Origin: Erigeron canadensis
Taxonomy: Eukaryota; Streptophyta; Magnoliopsida; Asterales; Asteraceae
Direction: 5' to 3'
Length of the DNA stretch: 64,000 bases
Assembly: GCF_010389155.1 (NCBI RefSeq)
Contig: NC_057764.1
Span: 18,476,001 to 18,540,000 of the forward strand
The notes under the pieces: model-generated
What the model saw: only the letters and a program-made list of their open reading frames with translations
Database searches by the model: none
Told to the model about the DNA's origin: nothing
Translations under genes and position numbers: made by a program
Part shown: piece after piece, positions 12,682 through 24,858 of the stretch
Layout: each line of letters starts with the position of its first letter
Numbering within the stretch: the stretch's first letter is position 1

Positions 12682-12785
12682 TTTAATCTTTTTTATCGAA
12701 AGCTACAAAAGACATAGTTATTATTAATTTCACTTTTTACATGTACCAAACTGAAACATATCTAGAAAATCTCTTTTAATAAATT

Positions 12786-13110
12786 TTGATAATCGGCCAG
12801 CAAGTCCTAGCACTGGCTGAACAAAATTTTCAACTCAGTCTTGTTTTTGCTCGAGTTCGCATCGATATTAATTGGTACTATATTAAGGGCATCATCTCAT
12901 CCCTAATACATCTTTATATAAGTAACCATGAACAAATAATAATCGACCATCACGTCCTGGCGCTAGCTGACAAAATTTCAATTGGTACGATATCAATTTT
13001 CAATTGCTCGAAATTGCATCGATTTTAATTGGTACGATATTAAGGGCATCATCTCATCTCATCCCTACTTTATATTTATATAAGTAAACATGAACAAATA
13101 ATAATCTACC
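12786..13110. repeat. ~150-bp tandem duplication
   Basis: Two diverged tandem copies share TAAGGGCATCATCTCATC, CATGAACAAATAATAATC and AATTGGTAC blocks, copy 1 about 12786-12937 and copy 2 about 12938-13110. The rest of 12692-13611, downstream of the LSI2-type gene, holds nothing else I recognise. Confidence 0.8.
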
Positions 13111-14804
13111 AAATTGAATAATATATGGATAAGATCAAAAGGAAGAAAGAAAATAAAACACAAACATACCCCCATAAACACAAAATAATGGCAAATGACC
13201 CATAAAGGGGATGGGTGAGATGTTTGATTATTAGTAATAAAGCCGTATGTGATTGGATTAGACACCCTTAATACTTTTGTCCCCTAAACTTTAAGAACCC
13301 CATGTTCTTTCTTACATTCTACACAGCCCAATCCTTTTCTTCTATAATTTTCAAGTGGGACGATGTCCAATTAGTGGTTTATTGTGGGGTTTTGACACGT
13401 AGTTCCATTTTGATTCACTTGTTCCACCTATTCGTTAAACTTCATAACAAGCTATGCATATTTTCATGGAGACATGGTGTTAGGAGTATTAATTTATTTT
13501 TACATAATTTTCCCAATCTTACACAAAACTTATATATCAAGACCAAAATCAATAGTACGTATAAAGTTATAAACACTTGATCAAAATTCTAGTACCTAAA
13601 CTTTCTTGTACTTAAACCTTAATGAAAAAGTTGGAGATCCAAGTGGAAATCCCAATAGCTATAACTATAATGGTTGAAGGAATACCAAATTTGAGATGAG
13701 CCCAAAAGGTGAGATTGTACCCGATATTTTGAGCATTCCGAGCTTGTTCACAAACAATAAGATTAGCTGCTGATCCTAGTAACGAAAGGTTCCCGGCTAC
13801 AGTACTGACCCATGCCAATATTAGCCATGCTTTCTTCTCCTTTTCGGGTGATATAGTAGCTGCAGCTGCTGCTATCCTTGCTCCAAGCAATAGTACTGAA
13901 AATAGAAGTTCATTGATCAGCCATTCAGAGTACATTATTGGGTAATTTGCACCTTAATCAAAATTAACCATGGAGTAAAGTAATTTATGCATATATTATT
14001 GATTATATGGTTATTGGGTGTTTCAATATGATGGTTATGTTAATAAAGGATGGAATGAGGACCTGTTGGCACATTGGAAGCTAGATTTGATAGAACAACT
14101 ATCACGAGTGCAAGAACTGCTATACCGCTAACGTGATCAATTTTGGCATAAGGTTCTATAAAATTCCATATTGCACTTGGGATTCCTGTTCTATTAAAGC
14201 CTTCGACGGTAATAAACATTCCACAAAAGAATATCAACAGTGAATAAGAAACCTGAGAGGTAAAAGGAATGTAATTGTTAGTATTCAACCGTATGGATAC
14301 ATGCGCTGAAGAGTGAAAACGAAAAGAGAAATAATAACTAGTGATCATGATTGGATTGCGGTCATCTTTGATACATAATACGTTTAATCAGGAATGAGCC
14401 TAGTTAAGTTAACTGTGTTTTACTTTTCATAGGTGAAAGTTAATAGATATATAAAATAAAGTTACTGGTGTGCAAGAGAATGGGTCAAATGGGTCGAAAT
14501 TTCCAAACTGGATCTTTTTTTATAAACGAAAAAAAGAAAACTTTATTCAATGAAACACTATAGGCTTAGTGATCATTCACAGTTGACACAATAACTATTT
14601 TATAATAAGATTTAAGTTCTTTGACACAAAGTGTTTAAGGTCAATACAAGCCAAAAGTTTCGAGCCGTCAAAAGGTTCTGTTTTGACCCGTACCCAATTT
14701 TTTAAACTCTATAGTCCATGGTTATATAGTGTGTACCTTCTCTAAGCATGGACGAGCGTCCTTGAAATCAAGAATCACAAGCACTAATGCAGCGGTAATG
14801 GTAG

Positions 14805-15521
14805 TGTTGGCATATGATCATATTATTATAAGTCGCATATCCGGGGATAGTTTAAGCCTACGGGGTCACACGAAATGACACAGTAACTCGATAATAACAA
14901 TTGATATATTAAAGTAATATATTAATTAGTTTGATCACGAAATAATTAATTAAACATAAGTAAATGGTTAATTATATTTAATTGATTAAAAAGGAGGATT
15001 AAAATGTAAAAATTGGAAAGTGAACTTGGACCTAAGTTCATCATATGGGACGGTTTGGTTAAGGGCTTTTCAAAGCCTTAACTTGATTTATTTTCCAAGT
15101 AAATGTTAACCTAATTTTTCCCTATAAATACAAGGGTTAATTCCAAGGTTTTCATTCATTCCTTCACAAAACAAATTCTCTCCTCTCTCCCTCTTTTCTT
15201 TAGTTTGGCCGAAGCCCTCTTCCTATAAGGGTTTTCGGTTTCAATTTTAAGTTTAAGGGTTTTAAACAAAGGGTTGTTTAGGTTCGTGATCAGGGTACTA
15301 GTATACATTATTCGGGGTGTCTAGTGTGCGATCGTGGAGGGGTTTTGCTTTAAACCCTAAGCATTAATAATAATCTTATTATTATTTTCTTATTGGATCT
15401 TTGCATATAAGGTACACATCTCGATTCTCTCTTTGTTAATTAATGTGATTGCATATATGTTTCGATTTCTTCCGTTGCGTCTATTCGTGATCTTGTATGT
15501 TTATGCGTTCATATTCTAACA
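14805..15521 (+). repeat. 5' LTR of the copia element
   Basis: 717 bp, beginning TGTTGGCATATG and ending ATTCTAACA (TG..CA). It contains a TATA-like TATAAATA at 15123-15130, the likely promoter for the genomic RNA. Confidence 0.95.
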
Positions 15522-15522
15522 G

Positions 15523-15536
15523 TGGTATCACGAGCC
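15523..15536 (+). other. Primer binding site of the copia element
   Basis: TGGTATCACGAGCC one base after the 5' LTR resembles the complement of the 3' end of initiator tRNA-Met (TGGTATCAGAGCC) with one extra base. Confidence 0.75.
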
Positions 15537-17197
15537 ACATATGTGTTCTATTAATTACAAAGATCAAAACTTGAAAGGGGGTTTAAGGGTTGGTTGATTT
15601 TAATTAATTGTTAAATAAATAAAAGGTTGTTTTTCTTATTTTTTTTAATTAATTAAATCGGATCTTGATTAAATAAAAATTAATTTTTTTGTTTAATTAA
15701 AGTTTTAACCTTGTTCAATGGAGATTGAAACCCTCAAGCAAGTTTTAAATTGTGAATTGATATAAATTATGTGACGAATTGCATGATTATGTGTATCGTT
15801 TTATTTAAAGTAGTTAAATAGATAGTAAAATCACAAGAAATTAATGCAAAATTTATTGTGATTTTACTGGATATATAAAGTGTTACATTATGCAAAGCAT
15901 GTTGATCCAATAATTAGGGTTAATTATTAGATAATTATGTGACAATGTGATTTTTGCGTGTAAATTTTCTGATATGCAACAGTTTACTAGAAAAATCATA
16001 TAAATTAATCTGTAATGAGTTAGAAGTCGTGCTTTGGACTGTAGAAGCCCAACACATAGGGCTACAACTTTGTAGTTTTGGTCGAAAGCTGAATCGGACC
16101 AGAAACAGGAGTAAACTGGTCATCAAGCTACTGGAAAATTTCCAGTCAGCATGTATATTTGTTTATATGCAACTTGTTAAGTTAATTTGTTTAAAGGCTT
16201 ACGCAATCAAGGTAACTTGATGCATGTGGTCCTCTTCTTCGGAAGGGGGAGCCGGGATTGAACTTTTGCATGAACCATAGTGACCATGTATAGGTGGCCC
16301 ACCTTAACTTGTTACTTGATTAAATAGTTCGGTAATTAGTAAGTTTATTAATTTTTGTATTTGTTTATAAGTTGTATAAAGGTGATGCAAAAATTGGTTT
16401 TGAAAATAAACTTGACTAAGAACTATCGAAATAGAGATTTCATTAATAAAATTGGAGTCTTGCAACCTTGAGATACACCGGCTCACCCATTTGAACAAAC
16501 TCTAAGAGAGGTATAAGTCGGAGTGCGTCAGCCTTCTAAAAGGGCGGGTTTTTAAATCGCGTTCATCGCATACCTTTGCCCTTGCGCTTCTTTGTGCGTT
16601 CAAATGGAGCTACTGAGCTCTCTTGTGTTGTAAGACTATACAAATGATTTTATTAAATATTATGTTTCGAAGATTATGCATGAGTCTTCAAACATAAACT
16701 TTTGATTCACATCAAATGCATTACCCATTTAAAGTTAAGTCAATGCCACCCACTTTGCTAAGAACACTTGCCAGTGCTTTTTGCTCTACGTGAGATGTAG
16801 GTGAATTGTATCTCTTCAAGGTGGATTACCACTCATTGTGAGACAGCGGTGGACTATCTACATGTTCTTAATTGGGCGACTTAAAACGAGTTAAGAGGTG
16901 AGACCTTAACCCGTGACATAAGATGGGACAAAACATGTTTACAAAACACTTAATACCCCTTTACAGTGTTGTTGTAAGTCCCATAAACCTAGGAGTTGCA
17001 TGAATGCAATTATCGATTCTCGATTACCTTTTGAATGCCGTCATTTCTAGCAGATCAACTGATGAAATGATTGTATGTCAAGTTGGATCCTAGCCTTAGT
17101 GAAAGTAATTTGTTAAATGAATTTAACAAGGGTAAAATTACATTTGTTAAGGATAATTATCGAAATACTGATAGATGAACTTTTGTCTGTTTTGTAG

Positions 17198-20100
17198 ATG
17201 GCTACAAACAATACCACTCAAAACATACATCAATCGGCGTTCAGGCTGATGTTGGAAAGGGAAAAGCTTTATGGACCGAATTTCAATGATTGGTATCGTC
17301 AGCTCCGGATTGTTTTGAGAGCTGAGAGGAAATACCAAGTCCTTGAAGAGCCATGACCCGTTGCTCCTGCTGCCAATGCTTCTAATGAAGCATTAGCGGA
17401 ATATGCGGCTGCATATGATAGACATAATGAAGTCGCTTGTCTGATGTTGGGAAGCATGAATGCTGACCTACAAAAGCAATTTGAGCATTCATTTCCGTGT
17501 GATATGCTTACTGAACTCAAGTCTATGTTCGAGAAGCAAGCTGGCGTGGAGTTATACGATCTTATCGATGTACTCCATGACTTGCGACATGAACAAGGAA
17601 CACCGGTGAGCGCTCATATCATTAAGATGAAAGGATATTTTGAGCAGTTGGAAAGGTTGAATTATCCTTATGCAAAGCAAGTACAAATTGGTCTGGTTCT
17701 CAAGTCCTTATCTAAGGATTTTGAAGAATTCGGACGCAATTATACTATGCATAGCATGGATAAAACCGTTACGGAACTTCTTGCAATGGCTATTGAATTT
17801 GAAAAGAAGTTGCCAAAGAAAACTGCTACTCCCAACATTCTCATGATCAAGGGGGGTAAGGTCCAAAAAGGCAAAAAACCGAAGGGAAAGGGCAAGGCTG
17901 ACGGTAAAAGAAAGCAAGTTGCTGCTCCTAAACCTAAGAAGACCCCTCCGGCGAAGAAGGAACATCCCGCTAAGAACCTACCTTGTTACCATTGTAATGA
18001 AGTGGGTCATTGGAAGCGGAATTGTCCCAAGTATCTTGCTGAGTTGAAGAAGAAGCCGCCCGGTACGTCCGGGACTTCAGGTATATTCTTCACCATTGAA
18101 TTATATTCATTTTCTAAGCGAAATTCATGGGTTTACAACACTGGGTGTGGTACTCATATCTGTAATTCTTTACAGGGGCTTAGAAAGGGAAAGAAACTGA
18201 AGCCGGGATCTTTACAACTATTCGTGGGAAATGGCCTACCTGCAGCTGTGGAAGAGATCGGCGATTATCATTTGGTTTTACCTAGTGGTTTAATAATTGT
18301 TTTGAACGATTGTCATTATGCACCTTCTATTACTAGAGGTGTTATTTCAGTTTCTTTGTTGAAAAACAACGGTTACGTTAATGTCTTTAATGATATTGGA
18401 ATTCCAGTTTCTCGAAATGATGTTCATTATTTTGATGCTATTGCTTGTGATGGTATTTATCAAATTGATATGTGTGGTTGTGATTCAAAGGATAATTCAA
18501 TGTATCATGTTAGCAAACGAGTCAAGTCCACTTTGGACTCGACTTATCTTTGGCATTGTCGACTTGCTCATGTTGGCAAGAAACACATTGAAAGACTTCA
18601 AAAGGACGGTGTCTTGCAATCAAATGATGAATCATTTGAAAAATGCGTATCTTGTGTTTCCGGCAAAATGACAAGGAAACCTTTTTAAAATAAACCGGAA
18701 AGGGCTAAAGATCTACTTGGACTAATACATTCGGATGTATGTGGCCCATTTAGACATGTGTCAAGGAAAGGTGCTAGCTATTTCGTCACTTTTACGGATG
18801 ATTTCAGTCGTTATGGTTATGTTTACTTGATTAAGCATAAACATGAAGTCTTTGAAACATTCAAGGAATTTAAAAGTGAAGTGGAGAATCAACTCGGTAA
18901 AACCATCAAGATCCTCCGTTCGGATCGAGGTGGTGAATACTTAAGTCAAGAGTTTAAGGATTATCTTAAAGCTTGTGGAATAGTTCAACAGCTTACTCCT
19001 CCATATACTCCTCAACACAATGGTGTTTCGGAGAGGAGGAATCGAACCTTGTTAGAAATGGTTCGATCGATGATGATTCATATGACTCTTCCTTTTTCGT
19101 TTTGGGATTATGCCCTCGAGATTGCTGTTCGCATTCTCAATATGGTTCCAACTAAGAAAGTTGACAAGACACCGCATGAATTGTGGCATGGAAGTGTTCC
19201 TCAATTGTCTTACTTAAAGGTCTGGGGATGTGAGGCGCTCGTGAAACGAGATACGCCTGACAAGCTTGCACCTAGATCTGTCAAGTGCATCTTTGTAGGA
19301 TACCCAAAGGAAACGATGGGTTACTACTTCTACTTTCCTACGGAAAACACTATCAAGGTTCATCGATATGCTGAGTTCTTTGAAAAGAAACTCATATCTC
19401 AAGAAGACAGTGGGAGGATTGTTGAGCTTGATGAGCGTCAAGAAGATGTGTCAACTTCAAAAGATACTAGCAATCTTCAACTTGGGGGGGGGGGGGGAAT
19501 GTTCAAAGAGATGAATCTCAAGATGAACTTCAAGTTGAAGATGAAGCGATTCCACTTCGTAAGTCCTCAAGGACCATACGTGCTCGTGATAGATTAAATC
19601 TTATGATTGAGTCTGAACAACACGTGGTAGGAGATTTGAATGAACCTCCTAATTTCAATGCTGCATTATCAGATCCGGAATCTGAAAAATGGCTTGAAGC
19701 TGCGAATGTGGAAATGAAATCCATGAAAGACAATCAAGTCTGGAGCTTGGTTGATCTTCCACCAAATGGTAGAACCGTTGGGTGTAAATGGATCTTCAAG
19801 AAGAAGACCGACATGGATGGAAATATACACACCTATAAAGCTTGTCTTGTAGCGAAAGGTTATACTCAACTCTTTGGAGTTGATTTTGAGGAAACCTTTT
19901 CTCCGGTTGCGGACATTAGAGCTATTAGGATCATCTTAGCCATAGCAGCGTACTATGACTTTGAGATATGGCAAATGGATGTCAAAACCGCTTTCTTGAA
20001 TGGTTTTCTAGACGAGGAAGTCTATATGGACCAACCTGAAGGTTTTGTCGATCCAAAACATCCCAACAAAGTATGCAAGCTTCAAAGGTCCATTTATGGA

Positions 20101-21216
20101 CTAAAGCAAGCATCAAGGAGTTGGAATAAAAGGTTTGATGAAGAGATCAAAAGGTTTGATTTTGTTCAGAATCCTGATGAGCCATGTGTATATCGCAGAG
20201 CTAGTGGGAGTAATGTTACTTTCCTTGTTATGTATGTCGATGACATATTGATAATAGGAAATCACATTCGAATGTTGAAAGACGTTAAATCTTATCTTGG
20301 AAAGTGTTTTGCTATGAAAGACTTGGGTGAAGCAGCATTCATACTTGGAATCAAAATCTATAGAGATAGAAGTAAACGGTTGATCGGATTAAGTCAAAGT
20401 GCGTATATAGATAAGATCTTGAAGAGATTCAAGATGGAAAATTCTAAGCACGGGAACTTACCTATGCAAGAAGGACTTAATTTATCCAACAAGAATAGTG
20501 CATCTACACCTGAAGAGGTGGAGCGTATGAAGAGAGTCCCTTATGCTTCGGTAGTGGGTTCTATCATGTATGCGGTTAGATGCACTAGACCTGACATTGC
20601 GTTCGCGCAAAATATTGTAAGCCGATATCAGCAAAATCCCGGAGAGGATCATTGGACTGCTGTGAAAAACATTCTTAAGTACATGCGTGCTACTAAAGAA
20701 TTGTTTTTGGTGTATGGAGGAAATACGGATCAAGAGCTTAAAGTCACTGGATACTGTGATGCTGGATTTGAGACTGATAAGGATGATACCAAGTCTCAGT
20801 CAGGGTATGTCTTCATTTTAAATGGAGGAGCAGTAGATTGGAAGAGCAAGAAGCAATCTACCGTTGCTATGTCTGCTACAGAGTCTGAGTATATAGCTGC
20901 TTCGGATGCAGCAATAGAAGCTGTCTGGATCAGAAAGTTTATTTCTAGGCTTGATGTGATGCCATCAAATAATACACCTATGGATCTGTACTGTGACAAT
21001 TCTGGAGCAATTGTCATTGCCAATGAACCTGGGGTTCAAAAAGGTGCCAGACATTACCAAAGGAGATATCACTATGTTCGAGAGCAAATCGAATCACGTG
21101 AAATCAATTTACTCAAAGTTCACACAGATAATAACTTGGCGGATCCTTTTACAAAGGCATTGTCAAAGGGAAAGCTCAAAAAGCATGCAGAAGGCTTAGG
21201 TCTTAGATATTGCTAA
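17198..21216 (+). pseudogene. Copia gag-pol, interrupted by two stops and one frameshift
   Basis: Begins at ATG 17198. In order: Gag with a CCHC zinc knuckle (CYHCNEVGHWKRNC, near 17985-18026); protease region at about 18127 (WVYNTGCGTHIC); GAG-pre-integrase; integrase with the DDE residues in HSDVCGPF, RSDRGGEY and SERRNRTL; reverse transcriptase with YVDD (near 20236); RNase H, ending at 21216. Breaks: TGA at 17354-17356 (codon 53), TAA at 18686-18688 before integrase, and a frame change at a run of 14 G at 19484-19497. The protease catalytic Asp (normally DTG) is Asn. So this copy cannot make a functional polyprotein by ordinary translation; it could only move with help from a related active copy. 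Confidence 0.92.
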
Positions 21217-22076
21217 GTTATTTCATGTAAATCTGTGATTAGTATTTGGATAATGGGATGTTAAACAATTGTTATTTTCAATAAATGAATTTTTATACGC
21301 GGTATAAGTGATTTCATTTTTATAATAATTGTGTCCTATATTTGCATGTTTAAATCCATGAATATTAGTTGAATATTCTAAATGTCTATTGTCGATTAAT
21401 TATATGGGAATATAATTAAAGTAAGACAATTGTGAGAGATTGGTGAAAATATTTAAGGGAATATTTTGAAGATGGTGGATCGTACCAAACTCACATGATA
21501 TTCAAAAGGTGAATATTTGACTTACCCCACAGAACGAATTATCATTTTATGGATCGGCGTCATTAAATGAAATTCGTGAAATGGTTACTTTATTTATCCT
21601 TTGACTTGAGATACAAGTGAGTTATGCATGTGTGGATTGCATTTCTTGACATAGTTCCTAACTGTCCTGAACAAGGCAGTAATAAAGGGCTATTTTCAGA
21701 AATGTTAAGAAACGACACGGCCAGACACTTGTAGTCAATACAGGATTTGTTCCTTCAATTTGTAACTGAAGTATGATACCATTTGGCGCCCTCATTGATT
21801 AATTAAGATGTTTGTATGGCCATACCCAAATGAACTCAAGAGGAGTCTTGACTAATTTGGTAATCTTGATTAATTGTAGAAATGAGAAACATAATCGTTA
21901 AATTATGAAATGACATTGATCCATATTCATATTTAACAAGGGTATCTGAACAAAGGGATATTAAAGACTAAATCATTTCAACTTGGCAAATTTAAGAATC
22001 TATTCTTAAATATTTCCGGGAGCATTGGAGTGTTGTTAGACGCCAACCAATGTTATTGCTTTTATAATAACATGCT

Positions 22077-22087
22077 CAAGTGGGAGC
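22077..22087 (+). other. Polypurine tract of the copia element
   Basis: AAGTGGGAGC immediately before the 3' LTR, the usual plus-strand priming site, in the expected place. Confidence 0.75.
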
Positions 22088-22804
22088 TGTTGGCATATGA
22101 TCATATTATTATAAGTCGCATGTCCGGGGATAGTTTAAGCCTACGGGGTCACACGAAATGACACAGCAACTCGATAATAACAATTGATATACTAAAGTAA
22201 TATATTAATTAGTTTGATCACGAAATAATTAATTAAACATAATTAAAGGGTTAGTTATATTTAATTGATTAAAAAGGAGGATTAAAATGTGAAAATTGGA
22301 AAGTGGACTTGGACCTAAGTCCATCATATGGGACGGTTTGGTCAAGGGCTTTTCAAAGCCTTAACTTGACTTATTTTCCAAGTAAATGTTAACCTAATTT
22401 TTCCATATAAATACAAGGGTTAATTCCAAGGTTTTCATTCATTCCTTCACAAAACAAATTCTCTCCTCTCTCCCTCTTTTCTTTAGTTCGGCTGAAGCCC
22501 TCTTCCTATAAGGGTTTTCGGTTTCGATTTTAAGTTTAAGGGTTTTAAACAAAGGGTTGTTTAGGTTCGTGATCGGGGTATTAGCATACATTATTCGGGA
22601 TGTCTAGTGTGCGATCGTGGAGGGGTTTTGCTTTAAACCCTAAGCATTAATAATAATCTTATTATTATTTTCTTATTGGATCTTTGCATATAAGGTACAC
22701 ATCTCGATTCTCTCTTTGTTAATTAATGTGATTACATATATGTTTCGATTTCTTCTGTTGCGTCTATTCATGATCTTGTATGTTTATGTGTTTATATTCT
22801 AACA
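22088..22804 (+). repeat. 3' LTR of the copia element
   Basis: 717 bp, same length as the 5' LTR with no net indels, about 24 substitutions, mostly transitions. The TATA-like box is at 22406-22413, so transcription from here would run into antisense LSI2 sequence. Confidence 0.95.
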
Positions 22805-23858
22805 GTCAGTCCATGACATGTTCACTCCCATTAGAAAGGGGAACCAAAATTCCAATTGCAATAGCATAAACTCCTATTTTCCATAATATAATCCTCCACG
22901 TGGCAGAATTTTCACGAATCTCATTCAAACCCAAGTCAGAATTTGCATCCACGGACCCATTTATTGGTGGAACCGTTGAAACAACCTGCAACGATCCATT
23001 GTCTATAATGTCATTTGAGAGAACTTGCGTGTCACCTGAACCTAAGCAATTCCTGAGAGTATTATCTGCATTTTCATTAACATCGGGGGATCTGTGAACA
23101 CTTGTGGACTCCAAATAAGCATTAAGCTCTTGTGAATTCTGAGATGTAACGTGTGACATTGAAGCCGGTGAAAAACGATGGGAATTCACATCTTCTTGAA
23201 GGGTTAATTCCACTGATGGTGCTTCTTCGTCTTATTGAACAGATAACAACTTCCTAAACATCAATAAAAGAATTGTAGCGTTTACAGAAACGCCAACCAG
23301 CATTGCTAACAGAATCCCCAGCAAGAATTTCCCGAAGGATATCTTGCTTTGGACTGCTATTACCAAATTTTGTGGATTACCGATTGGCGTGGCAGCAGAT
23401 CCAATATTTGCACTTGAAGCAAGTGCTAATAAAAATGGATACGGTGGGAGATTATGTTGGCTTGCAATTTTAAGTACAAATTCAGTCAAAACAACACAAG
23501 CTGTGTCGTTTGTGAAAAAAGCACTTGAAAACGCAGATATCAAACAGATTCGACATAGTAAACCTGTTGATCCTGGGTTTTTCCATGCAAGCAACTTACC
23601 CAAATACCTAAACATGTCTGCTCTTTCAAGATAAACACTTATAACCATTGTCCCAAATAGAAGACCAAGAATCTGAAGATCAATAGATGCATAAGCTTGT
23701 TCCGGTGTAATAACTTGAAAAATAACCATGAGCATGGCACCAAGTAGAGATCCCACTGTTCTTCCAATTGGCATAAAAGGGACACTAGGAAAAACAGCCA
23801 AAACCCAAAATACAGCAAAAGCTACACATCCTAGAATCACTTTAACAATAGAATCCAT

Positions 23859-24858
23859 CACCTTTTTTGCACTAAGAATATGCAAGTTTCCTATAATAAG
23901 TAACCTCAAGCACTTCGTTAATAATCAATAGTAATCTTTACTTGACAGTAGAATCACCCTGAAATTTAGCAAATGCATTTAAAAGTTAACTGTAACACCC
24001 GATTTCCTAACCAAAGAAGATGTGTCACATTCAAATCTAAACGAATGTTAGTACACCAAACAAAGAATTAAGCACTTATAAGAACAAATACGAACTGTGA
24101 GTTTTAGTTTGATAAACAACATAAATATATGTCGGAAACAGATATAACATTGATACACACCTCGAATTAAACAGTTTAAAAACCTCCCATTGTTACTCGA
24201 TGCACAATGAATAAACAAAAAGTTATAAAACTGAGTTAGGCTTGGGATATCTTATAATCAGCGGCTAGCATGGGAAGTCTGATAATTTTGATAACTTCAT
24301 AGAGTTCTAATGTTTATAGTTTTTTATTTAATCATTAATACTAATTATCTCATTTTTTTAGAGACTTACAAACAAATGTATATACTAACAAAGTTTAGTA
24401 AATCCATACATGTAAGCATCAGTTTTATAATTAAACTCAGTTTTATAACTCTGGGTTATTCATTTACAACTCAAAAAATGTTAGAGTTTATCGGATGGTT
24501 AGATCCGATGCTCTCTTATTCTTTATTTACTAGCTACAAATACTCATTCCCATTAATAGTATAGAGTTCATCTATTTATCTAAGTATTCAGAAATTTAAT
24601 TATTAGTAGCCAGTTATTAACATTTGAAAATATTAAAACATAATTTATTTAGGAATTAAGAACAACTCGCCCGTTTCTTGAGTTTTCAAAAGGTATAATA
24701 TATAAGGGAACTAAAAACACGTGATATATGGAATTCTTTCACATACAAACGTGTTTTAGATACGGGCCTAAGCATATGTAAAGTGAGCAGGGAAGATGCA
24801 TAAAGTATTTGGTCAAATACTCAATTATTTGTGCAATTCTTCTTGAACATTTTTTTTT
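23859..24858. other. 5' region of the LSI2-type gene and AT-rich spacer
   Basis: Includes the presumed 5' UTR and promoter of the broken transporter. A TGTAACACCC phrase at about 23990 is the kind that starts some plant LTRs, but I find no partner end. No other gene seen. Confidence 0.4.

Larger units (their letters stand above)
14805..22804 (+). mobile_element. Ty1/copia LTR retrotransposon inserted in the LSI2-type gene
   Basis: An 8000-bp element with two 717-bp LTRs, a tRNA-Met-type primer site, a polypurine tract, and gag-pol in the order Gag, protease, integrase, RT, RNase H, which defines copia. It lies antisense to the host gene and inside coding sequence. By hand count the LTRs differ at about 24 of 717 positions (~3.3%), so the insertion is not recent. 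Unusual are the 1.7-kb leader before gag (15522-17197) and the 0.87-kb non-coding stretch after pol (21217-22087); I see no extra reading frame in either. RT signatures such as [16 protein letters not shown] suggest the TAR/Angela side of copia, a tentative placing. No clean 5-bp target duplication: flanks GGTAG and GTCAG. Confidence 0.97.
13612..23858 (-). pseudogene. LSI2-type silicon/metalloid efflux transporter, broken by a nonsense codon and a copia insertion
   Basis: Family members are ArsB/NhaD-type membrane transporters; rice LSI2 exports silicic acid (and arsenite) from root cells. Remaining coding pieces on the minus strand: 22805-23858, 14737-14804, 14063-14252 and 13612-13895, the last three ends with good splice sites. 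Start chosen at 23858 (MDSIVKV), which matches the usual family start; an upstream in-frame ATG at 23909 is less likely. Signatures: [56 protein letters not shown], and in the 3' exons [36 protein letters not shown]. Breaks: an in-frame TAA at 23232-23234 just before the hydrophilic loop, an in-frame TGA at the junction (22806-22808), and the 8.0-kb retrotransposon at 14805-22804. A truncated N-terminal half ending at 23232 could still be translated, but a working transporter is unlikely. Confidence 0.9.

Noticed and set aside
17708..17965. Minus-strand frame within gag
   Set aside because: Shadow of the copia Gag coding sequence on the plus strand.
14795..22815. 5-bp target duplication of the copia element
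   Set aside because: Flanks GGTAG and GTCAG match at only 3 of 5 positions, and the host reading frame aligns with zero duplicated bases.
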